A DNA stretch of 43,190 bases from JAVKSL01 sp039583695 (GTDB lineage: Bacteria > Actinomycetota > Acidimicrobiia > Acidimicrobiales > JAJPHD01). Shown piece by piece: positions 1 through 7,712 of the stretch (the stretch's first letter is position 1; every line of letters starts with the position of its first letter). Location: positions 1 to 43,190 of the forward strand of contig JAVKSL010000015.1 of NCBI GenBank assembly GCA_039583695.1. Direction: 5' to 3'. The translations under genes and the position numbers were made by a program. Below the pieces are notes generated by a model. It did not search any database. It was not told the origin of the DNA and saw only the letters and a program-made list of their open reading frames with translations.

Positions 1-47
1 CCGATCACTCACGTCCTGCCTCATGAGCGTACACCTGTTCCCACTGG

Positions 48-770
48 TTGACCCACATCTATGCCGGGAGGCCCGAAAAGCGGATGGCAGCCTTTTGGAC
101 CAAGCACGGCTACTCCGGCCGCCGGCCCGCCGCCGTGCTGGTCGAGCGGCTGCGCTCCGCCCCCCAAGGCATCGCCGACGGCCCCGAGGCCGAAGCCCGC
201 AGAGACGCCGTTTTGGGCTACGTCAGGGTCATCCGGGCGCTCAACACCTCCATCAAGAGCCTCGATCGCTCGGTCGCCGCCCACCTCGGTGAGCACCGGA
301 CGGCGAGATCTTCACCTCCCTGCCACCCTCGGGTCGCCTCAACGCAGCCCAGATGCTCGCCTGCTGGGCGACTGCCGCCAAGCCTACGACACCCCCGAGG
401 CCGTCGCCGCCCTGGCCGGCCAGACTCCGGTGACCAAGCGCTCGGACAAGTACGAGCCGGTCCATTTCCGCTGGGCGTGCAACAAAGGCTTCCGGGCGGC
501 CATGTGCAGCTTCGCCGACAACTCCCGCCACCAAAGCCCCTGGGCCGCCGACATCTACCAGCGCGCCCGGGCCAGAGGCTGCGACCACCCCCACGCCATC
601 CGCGTCCTGGCCCGCGCCTGGATCCGGGTCATCTGGCACTGCTGGCAAGACGGCATCGCCTACGACGCCTCCCGCCACGGTGGCGCTGTCCGCCTCGCCG
701 CCCAGACCGCCTCGCCGCCCAGACCGCCCCCGCCGCCAGCGAAGCCAGGATCGACCAGGAGGCGGCCTGA
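48..770 (+). pseudogene. IS110-family transposase remnant, frameshifted
   Basis: Remnant of an IS110/IS1111-type transposase. The first readable stretch (about 48-296, with AFWTKHGYSGRRPAAVL and the helix VIRALNTSIKSLDRSVAAHL) is the linker before the C-terminal Transposase_20 domain. It shifts frame near 297 into DGEIFTSLPPSGRLNAAQML and again near 358 into the conserved GDCRQAYDTPEAVAAL, KYEPVHFRWACNKGFR and HAIRVLARAWIRVIWHCW segments. Two frameshifts make it non-functional. The N-terminal RuvC-like DEDD domain is lost or lies left of the window. It is followed at once by a small zinc-ribbon gene (771-1109). Family assignment is confident from the C-terminal motifs; the exact left end cannot be seen. 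Confidence 0.85.
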
Positions 771-1109
771 ATGCCCACCGGATCCCCGTCGCGTAACGAC
801 CCCGTAACGATCCCATGCCCGTGCTGCGGCCGCTCCTTCACGCCTGTCGGCCGCCAGCGCTTCTGCTCCGACGCCTGCCGCCAGGCCGCCTGGCGCAGAC
901 GACACCAACCACCCGCCCCGCTGGGCGCGCTGCCAGCTCCCCGACCACGACGACCCGGCACCGTCTACGCCTGCCCCCTCTGCGACGCCCGCTATCTCGG
1001 AGAGCAGTACTGCCCCGACTGCAACAGCTTCTGCCGGCGCATCGGTTACGGCGGCACATGCCCATGCTGCGATGAACCCGTTGCTCACAACGAGCTCCTG
1101 AGCAGCTGA
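771..1109 (+). CDS. Small zinc-ribbon protein next to IS110 remnant
   Basis: A 112-residue protein of unknown function that starts directly after the stop of the IS110 remnant. Three cysteine clusters suggest zinc binding: CPCCGRSFTP with a following CSDAC near residues 16-36, CPLCDARYLGEQYCPDC near 69-85, and CPCCDEP near 97-103. The middle ends in a basic stretch (QAAWRRRH) that could contact nucleic acid. Proteins of this look are, as far as I recall, carried next to actinobacterial transposases, so it is probably an accessory gene of the mobile element and not a host gene. The reading frame is intact although the neighbouring transposase is broken. Nucleic-acid binding is inference from the cysteines and charge only. 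Confidence 0.65.
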   Translation: MPTGSPSRNDPVTIPCPCCGRSFTPVGRQRFCSDACRQAAWRRRHQPPAPLGALPAPRPRRPGTVYACPLCDARYLGEQYCPDCNSFCRRIGYGGTCPCCDEPVAHNELLSS

Positions 1110-1200
1110 ACCGCCGGCACACACAAACCGTGATTGAACTTTTTCACCAACGGGGGTTGACACAGAGGGTGTCATGGAGGAGCGTCCACCGCAGCGGCTC

Positions 1201-1340
1201 ATGATGACCGTCGAGCAGCAGCGGTCGTGCTTGGCATCTCTCGGGCGACCGCCTACGAAGCCGTCTCCCGTGGCAAGATTCCCTGCATCCGCATCGGCAG
1301 GCGCATCCTCATCCCTAAGCCTAAGGTCGCCTTGGAGTGA
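1201..1340 (+). pseudogene. Excisionase-type HTH protein remnant (copy 1)
   Basis: Broken gene for a small MerR-like (HTH_17, excisionase-type) DNA-binding protein. The start MMTVEQQ is in one frame; from about 1224 a second frame reads VVLGISRATAYEAVSRGKIP followed by CIRIGRRILIPKPKVALE, the typical recognition-helix and wing pattern. The frame ends at TGA 1338-1340. Downstream bases still read MLDG, matching the sequence LERMLDG of the second copy at 2445-2555, so the TGA probably replaced an arginine codon. One frameshift plus one nonsense codon: not functional. Such proteins normally assist site-specific recombination or plasmid functions. Confidence 0.7.
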
Positions 1341-1402
1341 ATGCTCGATGGACCGACTCGATAGGTCGGCATAAAGGGACTCGGAATCCAGCCAAAGGTT
1401 TC

Positions 1403-2353
1403 TCAGCAGGCGTAGTCGCCGTCGTCGGGATGGCCGAACCACTGCGTCAGCGTGACCGTGCCGCCAGTGAAGGACGCCTGGGCACAGTTCGCCTGCGCGC
1501 CGGAGAGGTTGCGCGCTCCGGGAATCCAGTTAGGGATCTGGTAAAGCGAGCCCGAGGTGGAGCTGGTGCCGCCCGTAATGCTGTCCCACTGGCTGGACGT
1601 CGAATACGCCCCGACCGTGCTCGCCCCAGCGGCCTGAAGCCCCGCGATCATTCCTTCGAGGTCGGCGACATTCATCGTGGTGTCCGACTGCCAGGTGTTG
1701 GCCGTCTCGACGTCGAGCCACCACGGATAGCTCGCTGCCGTACCGGCCACAGCGACCGGAGGTGACTGGCTGTTGACGGCAGCCGCGGCTGCCCCGAGCC
1801 AGCTCGCGTCCTGGGTCGCTTTGTTGTATCCGTACTGCCAGGCGCAGGAGTCTGAGTTCGAGCCGACGGTGTAGGTGCCGCTTGCAAGGGTCACCGTCGT
1901 CGTTGAGCAGGACCCGTATGGGGTGCTTCCCGAGGTGGGCCAATCCGCGATCACCGTGCCGTTGTAGACGTTCCCAGGATCGGCCGTATTGACATACAGC
2001 GACGCCTTGGGTTGGCTCGTCCCCCCGACCGAGGATGCGACCGCCCAGTATAGCTCGCTCTCGGTGTAGCTCGGATACGACGACGACGGCCCGAAGCACG
2101 GGTTGAGGTCGTTGGCGAGCCCGCCCGTCACGCCAACGATGCCAAACGCGGGACTAGTGGGGAGGCTGCTCCCGCACTGCGGGTAGGAGACGTCGTTGCC
2201 CGTCAGCGTCGAGGTTCCGCCGCCGCCGTGACCGCCGTGACCCGTGGGCTTCGCAGCGAAAGCTGGAGTGGCACCGCCGACGATGAGCGCAGCGACGATG
2301 ACCCCTTGAAGAGTGACGCGGACAGCTCGCCGTCCGATCGTTCGCCTGCCCAT
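1403..2353 (-). CDS. Secreted glycoside-hydrolase-like protein
   Basis: A 316-residue exported protein. Residues 1-34 form a Sec signal peptide: basic MGRRTIGRRAVRV, a hydrophobic core and an AFA-A cleavage site, followed by a Gly/His-rich linker (GHGGHGGGG). The mature domain starts NDVSYPQCGSSLP and contains a repeated-cysteine core, ASLYVNTADPGNVYNG, a WWLDVETANTW segment and the end TLTQWFGHPDDGDYAC. The WWLDVE motif and the strand order resemble the GH25/DUF1906-like TIM-barrel proteins of actinobacteria; an enzymatic role is inference. The start is supported by an AAGGAGG ribosome site eight bases before ATG. It lies on the opposite strand between two decayed excisionase genes, so it is probably cargo of a mobile element. 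Confidence 0.75.
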   Translation of the reverse strand: MGRRTIGRRAVRVTLQGVIVAALIVGGATPAFAAKPTGHGGHGGGGTSTLTGNDVSYPQCGSSLPTSPAFGIVGVTGGLANDLNPCFGPSSSYPSYTESELYWAVASSVGGTSQPKASLYVNTADPGNVYNGTVIADWPTSGSTPYGSCSTTTVTLASGTYTVGSNSDSCAWQYGYNKATQDASWLGAAAAAVNSQSPPVAVAGTAASYPWWLDVETANTWQSDTTMNVADLEGMIAGLQAAGASTVGAYSTSSQWDSITGGTSSTSGSLYQIPNWIPGARNLSGAQANCAQASFTGGTVTLTQWFGHPDDGDYAC

Positions 2354-2444
2354 GTCCTACGCCTCCTTCACTCGTGGTGGCGCGATCCTAGGTGTCTCTC
2401 GGCGCTTGGACGACGCCACGGCCGGCAAGCCGGGATGAATCCGA

Positions 2445-2555
2445 TGCGCCGAGTCCGTCCGCCAGGGCGACATCCGCGTCAGCAGGCACATCCCCATCCC
2501 CAAGGTGGTGCTGGAGCGGATGCTGGACGGCGCCAGGGGCGGAACACAGACCTAA
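2445..2555 (+). pseudogene. Excisionase-type HTH protein remnant (copy 2)
   Basis: C-terminal fragment of an HTH_17/excisionase-type protein, readable as ESVRQGDIRVSRHIPIPKVV followed by LERMLDGARGGTQT and a TAA stop. It aligns with copy 1 at 1201-1340 (EAVSRGKIPCIRIGRRILIP then LE-stop-MLDG). The N-terminal half is not readable in any frame. The two relics flank the secreted-protein gene on both sides and point the same way, which suggests duplication of one ancestral gene or two nested elements. Confidence 0.6.
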
Positions 2556-2561
2556 ATACTC

Positions 2562-3430
2562 TCCAACTGTGGTCGTTCGCCTACCTCGCCGTCCGTCGCG
2601 CGCTCTCACTGGTGGTGCTGATTCTCCGCTCTAACGTGTCCGTAGAGATCGAGATCCTGGTGCTGCGCCACGAGCTCGCGATCTTACGGCGCAACCAGCC
2701 GCGGCCACGTCTCGAACCCGTCGATCGGGCCTGGCTCGCCGCGCTGAGCCGGTATCTCAAGCGAGATCGGTGGTCGGCGTCCGGCCCGGCCCGAGACGCT
2801 GCTTCGCTGGCACCGTCGCGTCGATGCCCGGCACTGGATCTACCACCACCGCCCCCGGGCCGGCCTCAGGTCGCCGACGAGCTCGCCGCGCCGACCATGC
2901 GCAGGGCGACAGACAATCCGACCTGGGGCCACCAGCGCATCCGAGGTGAGCTGCTTCACCTCGGGCATCGGGTGGCAGCGAGCAGGGTCGCCAAGGTGCT
3001 CAGGACCCACGGCATCGACCCGGCGCCGCGGCGCACGTCGACGACCTGGCGCCAGTTCCTGCGCCAACAGGCCGCCGGCATCGTGGCCTGCGACTTCTTC
3101 TCGGTGGACACGGTGTCGCTGCGACGGCTGTACGTGCTGTTCTTCATCCATCACGGGTCGCGACGCATCTTCCTTGCCGGCATCACGACCAACCCGACAT
3201 GGGACTGGGTTGCCCAGTGCGCCCACAACGCGACTGCGGAGCTGCGTGACGCCGGCATCGCCGTCAAGTATCTGCTGCGTGATCGCGACGGGAAGTTCGG
3301 TCCGGGTTTTGACGCCGGTCTGGCGGGGCGAAGGGGTGCGTGTCGCGCGAAGTCCTGTGCGGGCGCCCAATGCAAACGCTGTTGCTGAGCGCTGGGTCAG
3401 AACGGGGCGATCGGAGTGCACGGACCGGAA
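2562..3430 (+). pseudogene. DDE integrase/transposase remnant (IS3/IS481-like)
   Basis: Frameshifted transposase with an rve integrase core. The N-terminal part reads VEIEILVLRHELAILRRNQP, then a frame disruption at about 2770-2880, then WGHQRIRGELLHLGHRVAAS and the catalytic core. The first Asp is in IVACDFFSVDTV, the second in LLRDRDGKFG, and after a further shift near 3315 the glutamate segment APNANAVAERWVRT is readable. Homology fades after RSECTD near 3425, so the C-terminus is missing. At least two frameshifts and a truncation make it inactive. The D, D and E catalytic positions are still recognisable. Confidence 0.8.
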
Positions 3431-3632
3431 CCAGCGGCCTGCCGTTCGTGTGGTTCGGTCACCAAAAGGGAATATCGAGTGCGGCCCCGGAGCGCTTCAT
3501 CGACCAGGCGCTGGCGGGCATCAGCCGATCACCTCCTGGGCGGCGAGCATCTCGGCGACGGCCGTCTGGTCGGCCTCGAAGCGTTTGCGATGTCGACGGG
3601 AGCGCGATTGGTGAAACCTCCTGTCCGTTCGT
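3431..3632. other. Decayed sequence without a clear gene
   Basis: Tail of the integrase remnant. On the minus strand one frame (about 3525-3605) reads RSRRHRKRFEADQTAVAEML, which looks protein-like, but it has no start context and stops after about 30 residues. I cannot assign it. Confidence 0.4.
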
Positions 3633-4007
3633 TCATGCCGTTCGGTCCTCCCCGGAGGCTGGGTCAGAGGATCGAGGCGCGGCTCTGCCTTTTGAGTGCT
3701 GCCGGGGACGGAACTGGGCGAGGTGTGAGCGGAGCTTGCGCGAGTGCTCCCCGCCGCGCACCTGCTCGAGGATGCGATCGGCCTCCTCGCGGGTCATCGC
3801 GCCTTCGGCAACAGCGACGTCCAGCCGCTCGCCCGCATGGCGGGCGCGGATGTCTCGCAGCACTCCTTCGGTCTGGCCGGGGTCGGGCGCAGCTCGCAGG
3901 CGGTCGGCTTCCTCGGCGGTGAGCCGGCCGGACGCCACCATCTTGTCGGCCTGCTCGACTACCCGTTCGAGTCGCGCCGGCTCCGGCGCGGTCTGGTCGC
4001 GGTCCAT
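3633..4007 (-). CDS. Small helical protein, divergent from TetR gene
   Basis: Unknown hydrophilic helical protein of about 124 residues. It contains two related helical repeats: ADKMVASGRLTAEEADRL (about residues 20-37) and VAVAEGAMTREEADRILEQV (about 64-83), followed by a basic tail. I place the start at ATG 4007 because a sigma-70-like promoter sits directly upstream (TTGACA at 4038-4043 and TAACAT at 4015-4020 on the minus strand, 17-base spacer), which would give a leaderless or nearly leaderless mRNA. An ATG at 4016 and a TTG at 4043 are alternatives. The two palindromes in the shared intergenic region suggest repression by the divergent TetR protein. Function unknown. Confidence 0.6.
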   Translation of the reverse strand: MDRDQTAPEPARLERVVEQADKMVASGRLTAEEADRLRAAPDPGQTEGVLRDIRARHAGERLDVAVAEGAMTREEADRILEQVRGGEHSRKLRSHLAQFRPRQHSKGRAAPRSSDPASGEDRTA

Positions 4008-4014
4008 GTCCAGC

Positions 4015-4055
4015 ATGTTATCGAGACATAGTGTCGATGTCAATACGAACCGTAT
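4015..4055 (-). promoter_or_regulatory. Promoter with two operator-like palindromes
   Basis: Between the divergent genes at 4007 and 4086. The minus-strand promoter is TTGACA (4038-4043), 17 bases, TAACAT (4015-4020). A palindrome ATCGAnACnnnGTnTCGAT (4020-4038) fills the spacer, and a perfect inverted repeat ATACG-AAC-CGTAT (4043-4055) lies at the upstream edge of the -35 box. ATACG-n3-CGTAT is a common layout for TetR operators. Binding by the adjacent TetR protein is inference. Confidence 0.6.
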
Positions 4056-4085
4056 CCGCTGCCAGCATCGCGTACACTAGGTGAC

Positions 4086-4655
4086 GTGCCGAAGCTCTGG
4101 ACGGAGACGATCGAGACCCACCGCAGCCAGGTGCGCGAAGCCATCTTGGAGAACACCGCCGCCTTGGTGGCTAGCCACGGCCTGCGAGGCGTGACCATGT
4201 CGCAGATCGCCGAGGACGCCAGCATCGGCAGAGCGACGCTTTACAAGTACTTTCCGGATGTGGAGTCGATCCTGGTCGCGTGGCATGAGCGACAGGTTGC
4301 CGCCCATCTCCACCACCTGGCTTCCCTGCGGAGCCGTGCCGGCACGCCATACGAGCGCCTCGCGGCGGTGCTCGAGGCATACGCGGGGATCTGCTACGAC
4401 ATCGCCCATCAGGACCACGGCACGGAGATGGCGGCGCTTCTGCATCGCCGCGAGCGCATCGAAGGAGCCGAACGCCAGTTGAGAGATTTCGTCTGTGACA
4501 TGATCACCGAAGCGACCGTCCGAACCGATATCAGCCCTGGGGAGCTGGCGGTCTACTGCCTCAACGCACTAGCCGCGGCCAGCACCTGTCCTTCACGGGC
4601 GGCGGTCAAACGGCTTGTCACGGTCACGCTGACCGGCCTGCGACCCTCGTCCTGA
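4086..4655 (+). CDS. TetR/AcrR-family transcriptional regulator
   Basis: A 189-residue one-component regulator. The N-terminal HTH is typical: ILENTAALVASHGLRGVTMS, then QIAEDASIGRATLYKYFPDV (about residues 20-59), where TLYKYF is the family signature. The rest is an all-helical ligand/dimer domain of unknown specificity. The start is GTG 4086. It is transcribed away from a small helical protein (3633-4007), and palindromes in the shared upstream region suggest autoregulation. The effector is unknown. Confidence 0.9.
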   Translation: MPKLWTETIETHRSQVREAILENTAALVASHGLRGVTMSQIAEDASIGRATLYKYFPDVESILVAWHERQVAAHLHHLASLRSRAGTPYERLAAVLEAYAGICYDIAHQDHGTEMAALLHRRERIEGAERQLRDFVCDMITEATVRTDISPGELAVYCLNALAAASTCPSRAAVKRLVTVTLTGLRPSS

Positions 4656-4798
4656 GACCGCATACGGAATCGTTGTTCTGGTCCGCGAGGTGCGTTCTTG
4701 GTCGAGGAACGTCTGCAGGGCGAGCGGCATGACCGGACGCATCCCTGCGATGCCGGCGGGTCCGACGGTCTTGGTGGAGGTGGTGCGCTCACCTCGTT

Positions 4799-5242
4799 TC
4801 ATGACCCGCGCGACTCAGGCGCGTCGCAGCTGCCGAGGCGCGTGGTGAGCTCGAAGGTCCCGAGCAGCGGCCCGCCCGGCCCTGGGTCCCGAGCGGCCTC
4901 GGGGTTGGGGAGGCATCCCTCGAGCTCGGCCAGTGCGGCTGCGACCCTTTCCCGATCCTGGTAGGCCCGCGACGCAGTTGCAGTGTGCGCTCCGACGCAG
5001 AAAGGGCACGTGTTCAGCTTGGCCACATAGGCGGCCAAGAGCTCCCGATCACCTACCGACCAGGCCGAGGGGTTGCGCATCGCCTCGTGGGTAAGCTCCT
5101 TCATCTGAGCACCGAAAAAGTCTGGCCGGTAGAAGGTGATCTTGGCCGCATCAGGGACGGGATAGCCCGAGAACACGCGAATCAGACGGAAGAGAACCTT
5201 CGGCTCAAGGCCGTAGTCGCAATCGAGCGCAGCGGGCCGCAT
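4799..5242 (-). CDS. AhpD-like/carboxymuconolactone decarboxylase family protein
   Basis: A 147-residue member of the AhpD-like fold. The catalytic-type CxxC with following His is present in KLNTCPFCVGAHTATASRAY (about residues 77-96), as in alkylhydroperoxidase-like enzymes that reduce peroxides through a redox cysteine pair. The start overlaps the stop of the upstream piece (TAATG at 5242), so translation is coupled. The family usually runs about 30-40 residues further with another helical segment; here the end (after about residue 115, LEGCLPNPEAARDPG) is proline/glycine rich and unlike the family, suggesting a decayed C-terminus. A short frame starting in an ATGA overlap at 4802 (KTVGPAGIAGM) may be part of the lost end. 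Activity is uncertain. Confidence 0.7.
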   Translation of the reverse strand: MRPAALDCDYGLEPKVLFRLIRVFSGYPVPDAAKITFYRPDFFGAQMKELTHEAMRNPSAWSVGDRELLAAYVAKLNTCPFCVGAHTATASRAYQDRERVAAALAELEGCLPNPEAARDPGPGGPLLGTFELTTRLGSCDAPESRGS

Positions 5243-5485
5243 TATCCGGCCTCCAGGTCGGCGGCGGCAGCAGCCAACGCAGCCAGGCCGGATTGGTACT
5301 GCCGGGTAGCCTCGCCGACGGCCGCGCAGACGACCAGTTCGAAGGTCTGATCGTCGCTGAAACCGGCCGCCTTTACGGCTGCAATGTCCCCGTCAGTGGA
5401 CATCCGGCGAAGACCGACCGTTGTCACCGAGGACGCGATCCACCAGCGCCCGGTGCATGACGCGCTTCTTTTCGTCAGCCGGCAT
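5242..5485 (-). pseudogene. Small AhpD-partner protein, internally deleted
   Basis: The start reads MPADEKKRVMHRALVDRVLG then DNGRSSPD, and stops after VH; the other frame continues with DGDIAAVKAAGFSDDQTFEL and VVCAAVGEATRQYQSGLAAL. Such small helical proteins are normally about 90 residues and precede the AhpD-like gene in a two-gene unit; about 25 residues between SPD and DGD are missing and the frame is shifted. The second half (5242-5427) could still be translated from an internal GTG. It is coupled to the next gene through TAATG. Confidence 0.65.
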
Positions 5486-5558
5486 CGGTGCCCCCGTCAA
5501 TCCGTCGCCGCGGCACGGCCTGTTTGGCCGGGTTGGCCGTAGGTTCGAGGGGCCCGCG

Positions 5559-5582
5559 GATCCGCCGCTTCGGGGGCGGATC
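5559..5582 (-). terminator. GC-rich hairpin, possible terminator
   Basis: Perfect 8-base inverted repeat GATCCGCC (5559-5566) and GGCGGATC (5575-5582) with an 8-base loop, lying downstream of the stop of the CMD gene at 5643 on the minus strand. There is no T-run, so termination is plausible but not shown. Confidence 0.35.
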
Positions 5583-5642
5583 GCGGAATGACGATGAAGG
5601 CGAGTACCAATTGCCGCGGGTAGCACTCGGCCCACGATCTGG

Positions 5643-6293
5643 TTAGGCGCTGGCGATGTTTCTGATGGAGCCCGCGCCTTCCGACTGAGCCTGCGATGGC
5701 TCCGGTCGATCAGGAACAAGGCAAACCATCCCTTCGCTGAAGCCAGCAGAGCCAATTCCGAAAGCGGCATTGAACCTGTCGAGATTCACGACCGTCAGAA
5801 GGGCGGTGATCTCGACCAACTGCTTCTCCGTGAAGTGCTCCCTCGCTCGAGCGAACAACGCGTCGGTCATCTCTACCGGCGTGTGCATCACTGCGGCGGC
5901 ATAATCGAGGGCGATCTTCTCGCTATCGGTGAACAGGTTGCTTGATCGGTACTTGGGCAGCGCCAGAAGCTCCTCGTCGCTCAGGCCGGAGTTTCGACAG
6001 ATCTGCGACCCGAGGTCGACGCAGTACGCACAGCCGATCATCTGCGCGCCCTTCAGCTCGACGAGATTCTTCAGTCGCTCATCGACGCCGTTACCCTTCC
6101 TGACAACCTGGTTGAACTTGCCCATGGCCATCATCATCTTGGGTTGGTAGGCCCAGATCTCCCACGGTTCCATACCACTACCGCGTTGTGGCTGGCGTCC
6201 GGTCAGCTTCTTCATCAGTTTGGGACCGAATCGGTAGGCCAATCTGACCTTCAGAGGAGCCTTGCTCTTCGGAACTCCTTGAATCCGTGCCAT
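5643..6293 (-). CDS. CMD/AhpD-like oxidoreductase under ECF sigma control
   Basis: A 216-residue carboxymuconolactone-decarboxylase-like protein of the AhpD fold. The redox motif is in QMIGCAYCVDLGSQICR (about residues 84-100: CxxC with a Glu upstream in LVELKG), followed by the usual SEKIALDYAAAVMHTPVEMT and FTEKQLVEITALLTVVNLDR segments. This class is the typical C partner of the COE genes (CMD, oxidoreductase, epimerase) found beside ECF41-type sigma factors. Consistent with that, a match to the ECF41-type promoter (TGTCACA-N16-TGTC, 6342-6368) lies about 50 bases upstream of ATG. A decayed IS982 copy separates it from its sigma gene. The substrate is not known; peroxide or quinone-related chemistry is inference. 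Confidence 0.88.
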   Translation of the reverse strand: MARIQGVPKSKAPLKVRLAYRFGPKLMKKLTGRQPQRGSGMEPWEIWAYQPKMMMAMGKFNQVVRKGNGVDERLKNLVELKGAQMIGCAYCVDLGSQICRNSGLSDEELLALPKYRSSNLFTDSEKIALDYAAAVMHTPVEMTDALFARAREHFTEKQLVEITALLTVVNLDRFNAAFGIGSAGFSEGMVCLVPDRPEPSQAQSEGAGSIRNIASA

Positions 6294-6341
6294 CTTGAAG
6301 TCCTCCTGTCAAAACACTGGGGTCACGCTTCCGCCTACTAA

Positions 6342-6368
6342 GACACGCCGACAGGAGGAGATGTGACA
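6342..6368 (-). promoter_or_regulatory. ECF41-type promoter P1 (upstream of CMD gene)
   Basis: On the minus strand: -35 TGTCACA (6368-6362), 16-base spacer, -10 TGTC (6345-6342). ATG of the CMD gene follows at 6293. It shares the first nine bases (TGTCACATC) and the TGTC box with P2 upstream of the sigma gene itself. The ECF41 consensus reported for other bacteria is TGTCACA-N16-CGTC. Confidence 0.75.
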
Positions 6369-6456
6369 CGGACCGGTTCGCACCCCATCGCGGCGTGGTC
6401 CCCGGTGCCGTCGATCCCCAACGCCGGGCTGTTCCCCAAGACCGACTTCCATCGAC

Positions 6457-6725
6457 ATGACCGCAAGGACGGTGACCGGCCCGGCCCGCCAGACCACCAC
6501 CGGGTGCGGCCGGTCCCGCGAGACCGCCAGGCGCTCCGAGCTCATGGGCTTCGCCGGGTACAGCCACCGTGCCAGCCACACCCGCTACTTGGGGGGAGCT
6601 GCGGCTCCACCTCGTCTGCACTCCGGCGGGCCTGCCGGGCACCTTCGCACTGGCCCACCCGAGGACCGACGAGCGTGAGATCCTGCGGGCCCTGCTCGAC
6701 GTCGAGTCCGAGCTACTCAGCTCCC
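6457..6725 (+). pseudogene. IS982-family transposase fragment
   Basis: A middle piece of an IS982-type DDE transposase in two frames: GCGRSRETARRSELMGFAGY and SHRASHTRYLGGA (about 6500-6600; family pattern STPVEC-RSR-T-KRS-LAGWA-YGYCASHSRFFWG), then LHLVCTPAGLPGTFALAHPR followed by TDEREILRALLDVESELLSS. Both ends are missing. The 3' end abuts the stop codon of the sigma gene at 6713. It inserted, or was left, between the sigma gene and its presumed target gene. Confidence 0.7.
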
Positions 6726-7618
6726 GTCCGGCCGTCGGCGAGGACACCTGCCGCCAGTCTTTGGACGCGTTCGGGATCGCCGATCGAGTCGATCTCGACA
6801 ATCTTTCCGTCGCAGACGGTGAACGCCATGATGGCGACGGGGCGTTTTCGCCCGACGATGACGACCCCGGCGGCGCCGTTGACGAGGGCGGGGAGCACCT
6901 GTGCGCCTGGGAAGGCTCCGAGACGGGCTTGTCGGGCGACGGCCTCGGCGCCGTGGATCACGGCCGACTGGCGGGGTCGACCCGGGCTGAAGTCGGCTCG
7001 CAGCACGACGTCGGGGTCGAGGACGGCGATGAGGGCGTCGAAGTCTCCGGCACGGCCGGCGGCGAAGAATGCGTCGACGACAGCTCGTTGCCGAGCGAGG
7101 TCTCGTTCCGGGGCTGGGATCTCGGCACCTCGGACCCGGCGCCGGGCTCTGCTCGCCAGTTGCCGGGTTGCCTGAGCGCTTCGCCCCATGAGGGGGCCGA
7201 TCTCGTTGAAGGGGATGTCGAACATGTCGTGGAGCACGAAAGCCAGGCGCTCGGGAGGGGAGAGAGTGTCGAGCACCACCTGGAGGGCGAGACCGACCGA
7301 GTCGGCCATCAGCGCCTCGTCCTCGGGCAGGACCTGGCCATCGGCGGACACGATCAGATCGGGGACGCAGACCCCCACCGCGTCCTCTCGGCGCGTGTTG
7401 CGCGAGCGCAGGGTGTTGAGAGAGACCCTTGCCACGATGGTCGTGAGCCAGGCGTTGAGGTTCTCGATCTCGTCTGTGCCGGCGCGGTTGACGCGCTCCC
7501 AGGCATCTTGGACAGCGTCGTCCGCCTCGGTGAGCGAGCCAAGCATCCGGTAGGCCACGGCCCGCAGTTGCGGCCGACGCTCCTCGAAGCGGTCGGCCAG
7601 CCACTTCTTCTCGTCCAT
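6713..7618 (-). CDS. ECF sigma factor with SnoaL-like C-terminal domain (ECF41/SigJ type), sigma A
   Basis: A 301-residue extracytoplasmic-function sigma factor. Region 2 (about residues 10-75) has RAVAYRMLGSLTEADDAVQD and WLTTIVARVSLNTLRSR; region 4 (about 125-175) has LSPPERLAFVLHDMFDIPFN and MGRSAQATRQLASRARRR. Residues from about 185 form a SnoaL-like domain (VVDAFFAAGRAGDFDALIAV, GKIVEIDSIGDPERV) that in this class controls activity in place of an anti-sigma factor. The canonical linker motif WLPEP and the DGGGR motif described for ECF41 are not conserved here (VCVPD and ADFSPGR), so this may be a sister group. Its own promoter P2 (7653-7679) fits the class, indicating autoregulation. 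ATG 7618 has GAGG upstream. Confidence 0.92.
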   Translation of the reverse strand: MDEKKWLADRFEERRPQLRAVAYRMLGSLTEADDAVQDAWERVNRAGTDEIENLNAWLTTIVARVSLNTLRSRNTRREDAVGVCVPDLIVSADGQVLPEDEALMADSVGLALQVVLDTLSPPERLAFVLHDMFDIPFNEIGPLMGRSAQATRQLASRARRRVRGAEIPAPERDLARQRAVVDAFFAAGRAGDFDALIAVLDPDVVLRADFSPGRPRQSAVIHGAEAVARQARLGAFPGAQVLPALVNGAAGVVIVGRKRPVAIMAFTVCDGKIVEIDSIGDPERVQRLAAGVLADGRTGAE

Positions 7619-7652
7619 CTCTGCCGTCCTCGTGATTGGTTCCTCGGTTTAT

Positions 7653-7679
7653 GACACCCGGGACGCTACAGATGTGACA
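7653..7679 (-). promoter_or_regulatory. ECF41-type promoter P2 (autoregulation of sigma A)
   Basis: Minus strand: -35 TGTCACA (7679-7673), 16 bases, -10 TGTC (7656-7653); ATG of the sigma gene at 7618. Same boxes and spacing as P1. Confidence 0.75.
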
Positions 7680-7712
7680 TCCAAGAGCGGATGGGGCCTC
7701 TGAACTGCGGTG

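Noticed and set aside
3431..3632. Small minus-strand protein in the tail of the integrase remnant
   Set aside because: About 30 protein-like residues but no start codon context or recognisable family.
4593..4802. A 69-codon minus-strand gene starting in an ATGA overlap after the AhpD-like gene
   Set aside because: It overlaps the end of the TetR gene and matches no family I know; it may be the displaced C-terminus of the AhpD-like protein.
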